Below are positions 39,801 through 51,800 of a DNA stretch of 64,000 nucleotides, piece by piece (within the stretch, counting starts at the first letter, position 1; each line of letters starts with the position of its first letter). Both the position numbers and the translations under genes were made by a program. Where the stretch lies: NCBI GenBank assembly GCA_030323885.1, contig CM059193.1:76907447-76971446 (forward strand), given 5' to 3'. Source of the stretch: Branchipolynoe longqiensis (lineage: Eukaryota; Annelida; Polychaeta; Phyllodocida; Polynoidae). The notes below the pieces were generated by a model. The model had not been told where the DNA came from, made no database searches, and saw only the letters and a list, made by a program, of their open reading frames with translations.

Positions 39801-42800
39801 TATGTGTGTCTCTGTGTCTCTGTGTGTGTGTCTGTGTGTGTGTGTCTGTGTGGGTGTCTCTGTGTATCTATAGCGAATATAGCGAATGGTAGACAGGAAG
39901 TGTGAACACTTATTTGTCTCTCTTTTTTATTCTTTTTTTTTTGTACATTAGTTGTCCCAAGCAGGGGAAATCCCAGTCGCAGACGACTGGTCTTCCCCAC
40001 TCCACTGCTGGTCACTTTTGCCGACCCAAGGGATTTTTAACCTCCCACACCACATAGACATGGTATAAGAGCAACCGGCCTTTGATGACGCTGTAAGTTA
40101 TACACAGCGGTGGAAATCCAAATTGGCAGAGCTGGGGGCATGGGGAATCGAACCGCCGACCCTCAGATTAGGAGTCTGACCTAGAAAAAAGTCAGACACT
40201 CTAACCACTCCGCCACAGAGAACGCCACATGTGTGTGTGTCTGTGTGTGTGTGTGTGTCTCTGTGTCTGTGTGTGTCTCTGTTTATATGTGTGTGTCTGT
40301 GTGTGTGTCTCTGTGTGTGTCTCTGTGTCTATGTGTCTGTGTGTGTCTGTGTGTGTGTCTCTGTGTGTGTCTCTGTGTCTCTGTGTGTGTCTGTGTGTGT
40401 GTCTGTGTGTGTGTGTCTCTGTGTATCTGTGTGTGTGTCTCTGTGTCTGTATGTGTGTCTCTGTGTCTATGTGTGTGTCTGTGTGTGTGTCTCTGTGTCT
40501 CTGTGTGTGTCTCTGTGTATCTATGTGTGTGTCTGTGTGTGTGTGTGTATCTGTGTCTGTGTGTGTCTCTGTGTTTGTCTCTTTGTCTGTGTGTGTCTGT
40601 GTGTGTCTCCGTGTGTGTGTCTCTGTATGTGGCTCTGTGTCTCTGTGTCTGTGTGTGTGTCTGTGTGTGTGTCTCTGTGTGTGTCTCTGTCTGTGTGTCT
40701 CTGTGTGTGTCTCTGTGTCTCTGTGTGTGTCTGTGTGTGTATCTCTGTGTCTGTGTGTGTGTCTCTGTGTCTGTGTCTCTGTCTCTGTGTCTATGTGTGT
40801 GTCTGTGTGTGTGTGTCTGTGTCTTTGTGTCTCTGTTGCTGTGTGTGTCTCTGTGTCTCTGTGTGTGTATCTGTGTGTGTGTCTCTGTGTCTCTGTGTGT
40901 GTCTCTGTGTCTCTGTGTCTCTGTGTGTGTCTCTGTGTCCAAATTGGACACATCAAAGAGTGTTCTGAGCAACCAGCAGCCGGGTTGATCAAACCTACCA
41001 CAAGGTGGCACTGCGAAATTGACATTACCATGGGAGAGATAGGGAGTTAGCCGTCTTAGTATTATAGGGTCTTTGCATTTGCAGTCAAAATTGAATAATC
41101 TGATTTCTTTTTAAACAATACATTTCACTTCAGAGATAGTTTCATCTTGTCTTCTAATATATTCTTTTTGGATATTAAATTGAATATATTAAGAGTTTCC
41201 TTGCAAGATGGCGTCTGATGAGATTCAGGAGTCACAGAATTCATCAGTGACGTTGGTATAACAGACGGTAAAGTAGAAAAATTTATTGAAAAACTAAATG
41301 TTGCCAAGGCACCTGGGCCAGATGGGATCCATGCAAAAATCATCAAAGAGTGTTCTGAGCAAATTGGACCTATTTTGACATCGCTATTCCGTAAAAGCCT
41401 ATTTGAAAGGAAAATACCCAAACAATGGAAAGATGCTGATGTCAAACCCCTGCATAAAAAGGGACCAAAACATCTGGCATCAAATTATAGACCCGTGAGT
41501 TTAACCTCGCTATGCTGTAAAATACTAGAAAGAATAATCCAAGATCGTGTCGTAGAATACTTGGAAAAACTAGGATTGATATCTCCAAACCAACACGGAT
41601 TCACTGGAGGCAAATCTTGCCTGAAACAACTACTAGAAGTGATGGAAATGTGGACTGACTGGCTGGATCATGGCCTGGCATGGGACACCATCTATCTGGA
41701 CTTCTCCAAAGCCTTTGATAGTGTGCCTCACAAAAGACTATTAAACAAAATCAAAGCTCTGGGAATATCCAGATCAATTTCTGAATGGATACAGGACTTC
41801 CTGTCTGAGAGAAAGCAAAGGGTAGTCGTAGGTAATAAAAAATCTTCCTTTAAGAATGTCACCTCAGGAATACCTCAGGGAAGTGTGCTGGGACCAATAT
41901 TATTTATAATATTTATAAATGACCTGCCAGGCAGTGTCTCATCAAACCTAAAAATATTTGTGGATGACACAAAAGTCTTTCGAGCCATAAAAGATGTAGG
42001 AGATTAAAATCTCTTGCAAGAGGATATTCTGAAACTCGCACAATGGTCCGAGAAATGGCAATTGCCCTTCAATGAAAAGAAGTGCAAAATTATTCATTAC
42101 GGGAAAAATAATCCTCATTATGCCTATAATATGAAGAACACTGTCCTGCAACAAGACAGCTATGAAAAGGACTTGGGCGTAACCTTTGACTCCCAACTCT
42201 CCTTTCAGAAACACATGAGGACTATCATCTCAAATGCTAACCAGAGAGTAGGAATAATTAAAAGAACTTTCCATTGCCTCAACAAGAACAATTTTCTCAT
42301 TCTATTTAAGTCTCTTGTTAGGCCAATTTTGGAATACTGTCCACAAATTTGGAGCCCAATTTTTCGGAAAGATATTCTGGAGATCGAAAAGGTTCAGAGA
42401 CATGCAATGAAATTAGTTGCAGTTATAAAGGACTTACCCTATGAACAAAGGCTTAGGGAATTGAAACTTCCTACCCTTTCCTACAGAAGGAAAAGAAGTA
42501 ACATAATTGAAGTATTTAAAATTATGAAAGGTTTTGATAAAATAGATATGAACCAATTTTTCACCTTGAATAAAAGAGAAGGCAGTCAGGGCCATACTCT
42601 CAAACTAGTAAAACCCAGAGCCATTTCCAAGTTAAGGCAACACAGTCAATTTAACAGAACCTGTTACTGCAGAAGTCTATGGTGTCAGAGTTTTGGCAAG
42701 CTTGTCAAAACTAATTTTCCATGTTTGCACTCAAAATATCTCAAAAGTTTACCATTTAAAATAAAAGTAACTTTGAACTAATGTAAAGTAGATACTAGTG

Positions 42801-45800
42801 ATCGATATAATATATTTAACTCAGAAAAAAATAGAGAAATTCAAAACCATCGGACTATGCAACTTTAACTGGCCGGCTCTATTGACTGGATTTCAGGATA
42901 CATACATGCACTACAACACCATGCAAGCTAACTCACCTGTGCTAAATTAAATTATATTTCCCTAGTTGTCCTGCACTCCAACACCCATACACAGATGGCA
43001 CCTACCTGGTTTACCAAAGGACGTGCAAGTCTACATTAAAAGGGATGACCTGACAGGATGCACCCTAAGTGGAACTAAGGTAAGGGAATCAATTTTTAGT
43101 ACGCTGTCTGGAATATTGCATAGGCCCACACACAAAATTAGGCCACTGGACGCGGTTGCCGAATCGGTAGAGCGCAGGCTTCCTGTGTGGAAGGGTAGGA
43201 GTTCAATTCCTGGTTGAGTCAAACCAATGACTTACAAAATTGATACTTGTCCTAGCCAGGCGCTCGGCATTATTAGGATATGGCAATGACTGGTTCACTC
43301 AGTGTCAGGAAAATATGACTGAGTGGGATATCAGGTCCTGGTGCCGTAGGGAGGTCTGAGGGGTCAGTGATGTTCGACCCGCCCGCCAGGGTCGTGGTGG
43401 GTACCAGGCTCCCCCCCCCCCCCCCTCGGATCAACCACAATTTGAAAATTATGCGCCAATCTGGCGGCGTATGGCGGCTTATGCCGACGTATATGACGTA
43501 ACGCACCTACGCCGCCGTACAATCCCGCAAAAAACCCTAATGTGACAGCCCCTTTAGCAACCATTATTTGACAAGGTCACGTCATACAATGTCATACAAT
43601 GAGTGAACCAATGATTTCCGGGGTGATTAGTTACTGAGATTAATCATTACCCTTACAACTCATTACATTGTTATTAAATTTGTTAGGACACTAGTCTTGT
43701 TACATGCATATATATATTAGTTTTACTGAATGTGCACTAGATTTTTTTCTCTTCCCTACCGTCATTGTCTACGTCTGTTTTTCTCCATTTAGTATAATGT
43801 AGGGCCTATAATGTAATTGTTTAACATTCGATGCATTACCATTCAATTGTCTAGGATGAGTATAGTGTTATTGTACAGGGTTCCAGTAGCTCTTGAAAAC
43901 TACTCAACATTTTCCATGACGGGTAAATCAAAGAATTTGGACTGTTATTGATCAACTCTCTAAAAATGATATAATTTTGTATTTCTCTATAAAAATGTAG
44001 AATTCACTAAGTTCTTTTCACTCCCATTAAAGTAATCCATGGAATTTAGTGTCAGAACGTGCAGAACCTTGTTCTTACTTCAGGTGCGGAAGTTGGAGTT
44101 CCTTCTAGAAGATGCATTACATAATGGATGTCATCATGTGATTACATATGGAGGAGTCCAGTCCAATCACTGCCGCGCTGTCGCTGTTGCATGTGCACAA
44201 CTTGGACTCAAGGCCCACTTACTGTTACGAACTGATGACCAGGTATTGGCATATGTATTTAATCATCCTACTACAATTATGGACACGATGGCCGATTCGA
44301 TAGAACGCAGGCCTCTTTTGCAGAAGGTCGGGAGTTCAATCCAGGACATAAAAAACTCCAACCATGCAACCAGCATAAAATCACCATCACTCAATCACTT
44401 AATCGTCACTTACTCACAAATTTATACATGCAGCCTCAGTTCTCCCCATTTACTGATTTCCCTTCCTCACACATAACAATGACAGTTCATATGTAGGGGG
44501 CCTAATATCCAAAAGTTAAATGTGCTAAGTAGCCAGGTGCCATTACTTCACTGACCACAGCTGGCCCAACATATTACTAACCATCTCTCTACAACCGTAG
44601 GACTGATATTGCCAACACGTGCAACTATTACTACCAGAAGACTGTCAATAGGCCTACTAAACAGCAAACTGCAACTAAAAAACTCACATAACTGACCACA
44701 ATAGGATAACACTAAAATATTCCTATTCAACTGAAGCTAATCCACTCTTTGTCCAACTCCAGCTGAATGGCTGATGATCAAACTATGACCTACATTAAAA
44801 CTTGTAATGCCTCCAATTTGTTATGGCTATAATCTTAAGCGAATGCAGAAGATAATTTCTGCACACATATTAATTGCCATCAAAATACTGCCATCAATCC
44901 ATGTATTATTGATGTAGTCATATTACACCACAATTATCATATTGCAAAGTTACTTGTAAGCACATATTAGTAATCCATTATGCTATATGTGGCAAATTGT
45001 GTATTTAAGTGCTATTGCTATTTTACTTAATGTGTAACTGCCATATATAGGCTCACTCTATATTCCAATTTTTGTGTAAGTAATCCTGACTTGAGAAATG
45101 GCCAAAAGACCAGTGCTTTTAAAGAACCTATTCTGCAGAATAAACATATTTACCACCAAATATATATATATGGTTGGGCTAAGACATTTTGAAAACAAAG
45201 ATTTGCTGAAGTAGATGCCAATTTTATGTGACTAGTTTCTGAGCTAGCAGATGTGGATGCAGACAGGAAATGTTGCTTGTGTTCAGCTTAAAATGTTATA
45301 TTGATTATTTTCTATCATTCACTCCAACAACTAACCAGTCTATATTTGACTATCATATTCTATTATCCAATTTTGTCAAGAGATTATGCATGCCTTACCT
45401 CGTCCACAAAGTCCTATTCCAGGAGATTACTGATAACAGAAATTACATAGATATATATACGATTGCCTTACTATTGTTAGCTTCATAGGCTGTTAGTAAA
45501 ATATTTAACTTAATGTGTAGTTTTACTGAGAGACCTATGCAAATTAATAATGGAACATGCAACATTTTTTAGTTGCATAGAATCCTTTTACCTATCGCCG
45601 TTCGTTTCTCTGCAGGACCTTGGAGCCATTGATAATGTAGGAAATGTGCTTCTGGATCGTCTATGTGGGGCTGAGCTCTACTTTGTCCCGGAGAAGACTC
45701 CCTATGCTACACACCTCAAGCCTCGAATGCAGGCCCTTGCTGATGCCATTGAGTAAGATTTTTCCATTGACCTCTGTCATTATGCTGTAAATATTCTTGG

Positions 45801-48800
45801 TGCCAGTCATAGACTTAATGGAGTGCATCAAGAACTAATTATACAGAGGGCACTGTGTTACAAACCAAGTTATTGATGTAGCATTGTTTAGTGAGAAGAC
45901 TGGTAGGCAAGGTGAGACATGGTGGGTGGTTTCTGCAATACATTGAGGAGGAATTACATTGAGAAAATAAATACATAAAAGTGCCAGTATATAGAGAGGC
46001 AGGAATTATATAGTAATGCCACCCTATGAACGAACATGTAATTGTGGAAGCCCTTTGCATAAACTGTGCAATCTTACATGTGCCTATATTATTAAGATAA
46101 TAATACATAGATTTTAAGGGGAAATATCTGTAGCGGTGGATGTCCAATACAAATATGATTTTATATTACATTTACTGACTGAACCTTATTTAATTTTAAG
46201 AATGTACGTGATAGTTCTGCCTCAAAGTAAAGGGGCTTAATACTTAAGATATGTTGTGTGTATGCCTACTAAATTTGAATACAAGTATATTTGTGTATCG
46301 TCTTCCCTGGTGCTGATCAAATTATATATGAACATCGAATGCCAAATCTCTTTAAGTCGACAGGTACTTTAAAATAGTAAATATTGACTACTTCGTCACC
46401 CTTTGTGCCTACACCTGATGATATACTCAGTCTATATCTCTGCAACAATTCACTGGTCATATTATGCAGAGTTAGTACATTGATTGTTTTCCAGCTATGT
46501 TTGTATAATGTGCTTGCAGAAGGCACTTTAAATAAAAGATTTGGTTCTGGTTAGTGAACCATAAATCCACAACTAGGAATATATAGTAGTGTCTACTAAC
46601 CTTGGAATCAGTGGTTACCAAGGATTTAAGTTTAAGCCAGCATGATTACCTGTTGAGAGTTTGGGGATGGGACTGAAAATTCTAAGTTATCTAAATATAT
46701 TTGACAGAATTATTCCAAATGAGTTAGCATAGACTGCAACTATCAAGTTGTGATGCCGAATTAAAGAACCAGATGCAATGTTCTTGTCCTAATACTAATT
46801 ACTACTAGGATTCATTTAATCCAATCCAATAAGGATGAACACACAATACAAAGCTTTATTGGTGATATTTTGTCGGCCTGTTAATGTAAGTTGTCCTTTT
46901 GCTATTCCAAATAATCTAGGTGTATGAATAGGTATGACGTTAAAGTACATTTGTGGCGTGCGGTCTGCAGTAGAACGTTGTATTTTGAAAGGAAAATTGT
47001 CTTTATCCCTATCCATAAAGAAAGTTCCTCAAATTATCTACGTTGTAGACACCAAGGTGTTCATAAATATCCTACTTACCCATATTGTGTGGACTTTGTT
47101 TACTCAGACCCAATCAGTGTGTTTCCTTATGACATTATATATCGACTCGAACTGATGGGAGACAGGATCTGACAACCAAATTACATTAATAGAAAGAAAA
47201 AGCAGTGTCAGCAAGCTAACTAGTGAGGGCCTGTTTTTACTCTACCATATGACACAGTCTTTTCAACCAGACAGGATGTCTGAGTGTGTACAATGCTCAC
47301 CTCCAATGTGGGAGCTCCTAGGATCAATCAAAAAACTTGCTAAATTACACTTGCAGCTACCTTACATCAGTAGGCTAAGGCAAGGACTTGTTGGTTCAGT
47401 GTTCGGATAATGTGACTTATAGGGATATCATGTTGTGGCAGCCTACTGGAGAAATGGTATGCAGCACTATTAAGTCATATGAGCCTAGTGAACATCACAA
47501 ATTAGCATCTGTCTAGATATTATTGTTGTTAATAGGACCTAAGAGCCCAATAAACAAAATCATTGCCTTTGCTTACAGGAAATCCACTGGTGAGAAAAGC
47601 TACCTTGTGCCTGTTGCGGGAATAAATGCTGTTGGCGTGTGGGGTTACCTAAATGCCTTCCAGGAATTAATACAGCAGGTATGGTACTGCAGGGTCCACT
47701 CATTCGTCGATCCTCCTCAGTGGACCCATTTGCAGTTTGGGTTATTTTCCGTTCCCACCAGTGGTCCACAATTTTTTCATCAAATGGTGTAGTATGTCCT
47801 GTCCTATCTGTGGGAAAGTGCATATAAAAGACCCCTTGCTGCTTATTGGAAAGAGTAGCCTATGTGGCAGAAGTGGATTTCCTCCAAATAAATATATCAG
47901 AATGACCATATGTTTTACGTCCAATAGCCGATGATATGAAAATCAATGTGCTCTCGAGGTGTCGTTAAATCAAACAAGCTTTACTGCAGGGCCCACTGTA
48001 AAATGCTAATATTACAGGGCCTACTGTTTTTATCTTAATTAAATGCATAAATATTGTTAATGACACATGTCATATGATGCGATAATATTCATTGCAATGC
48101 TAATTCCTGCTTATAAAATATATAAACTGATATTGGACTAGTCAGTCTAATGTTGACTTTTTGATAATCTCTTTGTTTGTTCAAATATATTTAAATTTGA
48201 GCTACTGCTACTGGAAATGTCTAATGGTTGAAATCTTAATAAACAGTGTTATCACATATCTATTCAATTTGAATCCATCGAGCCTCAAACCCATATTGGA
48301 CAATAACTGATTGTTGTGGTCCTGATGTTGAGCCTTCACCATTTTGGAAAGCACGTCAACTTGGCCTTCACCATGGTCAATAATCATCCTAGATGTTTTA
48401 GAATCTCAGTTGATATACAAAGGTATATATCGGTTGGTAACTGCTTAATTTGTAACCTGCTCATTTTAGCGTCTTGTGTCAAAGTACGAATATTAAACCT
48501 GTCAATGAGGAAAGTGTGCCATCTCTATGGTTGTGTGATGTGTGATTGGCCCATAATTCCGAATTGTGGTTGATCCGGTGTCGCAGTTTGAGCGCCCTGC
48601 CAGTTTCAGCTGACTGCATGCACTCAAACTCAAGGCATTGTCAATGGTCGTGAGCAATCTTCATACAGAAAATACAGAAGAAGTGAAATATCTCTTAAAA
48701 CCACACCACCTATTAACAAATCGCTTAGTACACATATAGAAAACATCTTTACCAAAAAGATTACATTAAATTTATACGGTTAGGGTTCTTGATTTCTATT

Positions 48801-51800
48801 TATTTTGAATAAAACTAATGTTTTGCACTGCGCATAGCGTCAAACTCAAGCGTTTGCTTGACCACACCCACCCACCCTCTTTTTAAATAGGCTCGACTCG
48901 GGGCTCCCCCTCGGTGGCTTCGAACCCGTGACCTGCGCTGCCCTCTGCAGAGATGTAGGAGGCTGCCTGAATGAATTAACTAACTATGACCTAAAAACTA
49001 CCCTAAAATTGACTAAGATTGTATAAGAGTGTTATGTGAATAAACCCTCCATTTCCCAAAGACTGATATCGCTCTCTGTCTTTCCTGTCCGAATTTGACC
49101 TGCATTCGTAGTTGGATTTCGGCAAGGTTTCAATTTACCATACCCACCCAGCCTCTTTTGTAACACCTCCCACTGCGTGGGAGTCGGCTCGCGGGCCTAC
49201 CTCCTCGAGCACCCAGGTCCTCCTTCTCCCTTCAATAGACATTGACCTGATGGACTGAAACCCTACTTGATATACTTACTAAATAAAAAAAACCTTTTCC
49301 CAACGCCCATCTCAGGCTTCCTCTGTCCGAATCATTGTGAGCATTGGGTGAACATGTGTACTGACTGATGTTCTCATTGCAGAATGTGGTGGAGAGGTTT
49401 GATGATGTTGTCTTGGTGTGCGGCAGTGGTGGAACAGCGAATGGATTGGCATTGGGGAATCACCTGTCCAAGTCAGGTCTTGCGTAAGTTTGGCTCGTCC
49501 TGTTTGTCATGCTTTTTCTCTGCACCTCCAGACTGCACTGGATGCTTGAGTAGGTAGGAGAATGCCTGCTTGCCGTGCCTGAGGTCATGGGATCAATCCC
49601 CAACCAAGTCAAACCAAAAACTCCCAAAAATGTTTATTTGTAATTATCTTCCCTGGTGCTCCGGATTACTAGGATAAAGCAATGACTAGTTGGTTCAGTG
49701 TCAGGATGATGTGACTGAGTATGATATCGCATCATGGTGCTGGTGGCATTGTACCCATGCAGGGTAGTACTATAAAGCTGCCATCCTGATATGACTGTAG
49801 CTGTTGTCGTAAACCTCATACGGTACCTGTCTTGTTTGGATCATTCATAGTTTCACTTTTCTAAGTCAAAAATGCGGACGTTTGATCTATTTGTTAAAGG
49901 ATCTGATCGACTTTAATACATCCCCAGTAAAAGCATCATACCAAACTAATACAAATTCCTACCATTGAAAAATTGTCCTAGTTTCATGGGAACCTACTAT
50001 AGTTGTCATATATATGTGATATCCGATAAATGTATTTAATTCCTGTCATAACATAACCTACACCTATAATTTATTATGTGGGGTTAGTCTTTAAAACGAA
50101 AGCTGTTGACATATTCTGTGTTTTATTATTAAAGTTGATTAGACTAAATTAATTTTGTTAAAGCTAAGATTGTCTTTTCTCATTAAAAAAAAGAAACAAA
50201 GAAAAACTTTAAGGAAGGAAAGAAAGAAAAACATTTTCATTTATAAATGTCTTGTGTTCCAATAGCACCTCTCTTTTTATCTACCAGAATTCATGGAATC
50301 ACCGTGTGTAACGATGCCCAGTATTTCCACAGGAATCTAAACAACCTGATTGGTCACTTTGGCTTACATACTGTACGCTCTGAGCAGATCCTTGATGTTG
50401 TAGAGGGATACATAGGCCTTGGCTACGGCATCTCACAGCAACAAGAACTTGGTATGAAAATAGTTAACAAATACAATGCTTAAAATTACCATAATTCCAT
50501 CCTATTATTATTAGTTTTTGTTACTCTTGTTTGTTTTTTTTGGTAAATATTTGTATTGATCTGAATACATATTTTGTCAGCGCCGAGGCACTGGTCTTCC
50601 ATCCATTGGAGCAATCACATTTGATTTGTACATAGTGGAAGTGGAATGTGTTGCATTGTGTGCAGCGCAACCCATTCTGAACATAAAAAGAAAGTGATGG
50701 AGCAGCCTATGCTGTATAGTGTACAACATAGGTACTCAACATAGTGCAAGGTATATGCATCAAGATAGAGTGTGCAGTAATGTACACTGGTGGTTAAATC
50801 ATATCCTATGTTTGTATGTCAGTTAGATTTGGTTTTATTAATGGTTAGTCTTTTAATAGTTCCATGTTGTGCATGTATAGTGGTTTATATTGCATGCAAT
50901 GCTGGTTGAAGATGTAGTTATTCAGTGGCAGTAGTGGGTCTTGAATGTTATTATGTCATTGAGCTATAATAGTTGTTTGTCAAAATGTGGAAAGGGGGGA
51001 GGGGTCTAGGGGCAGGGGGCGGACAGGCAGGGAGAGAGCAGGCATGAGAGAGGGCAAAGTCAATGGGTCGTTCAGTAGGTCACATTATATATTTGCAGTG
51101 CCAGGTTTTGGGCCTGAATAACTGTATGCATTTTTAAAGGCAAGGATCGAACCCGCTTCTCTGGTTTTGGTTGGGAGTTCATTCCACATGACACTTGCTT
51201 TGTAAATCGGAGGTCTGATTAACTTATTTGTATTAGGGTTGGGCACCCAGAGTAGGGTCAATGTCCCCCTTCTCGTTACCCTGGTTGTGCGATCTATGTA
51301 TTTGTCATCACTTGCACATTTATGCATCAGTGTCATTAGGTGTAGGTTCCTACGTACATCCAGAGTGTCCAGCCCTGCTCTGCTATGCATTTCAACCACA
51401 CTTAGTATCTTGCCTTGGAATACTGTTCTGAGAGCTCTGTTTTGTGTTTTTTGTAATTTGGTCTCTTGCTGCTTCGTTAGTAATCCATAGATGATATCGT
51501 TGTAGTCTATAATTGGTAATATTGTTGACTTGTACAGTTGTAGTGCAGTATTCTCACTTATATAGGTCCTTATTTTTCTGAATGTGTTCATTTTTAGTGC
51601 CAGTGTTTGGTTAAATCTTGCCAGCTGTTGGGTACCACTTAGAGTCGCATCAAGAGTTGTGCCTAGGAGTTATTGCTGTTGTTATTGCTTCCTACAAACA
51701 GTCCAAAATTTAATGTTTTCAGATGCTCTTTTTGTAGTTGTTTTGAAGTTGCATTGTGGGAATAAAACAAACAAATTGCTTTACCAATTTTGGGTGACTT

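Noticed and set aside
40110..40227. Functional tRNA-Arg gene on -
   Set aside because: The anticodon arm is perfect, but an insertion separates the D arm from it and a 200-bp SINE body follows; it is a SINE head.
42966..43217. Desulfhydrase exon 2 read through to 43217
   Set aside because: Family similarity ends at LSGTK with a consensus donor; the remainder is intron and a SINE.
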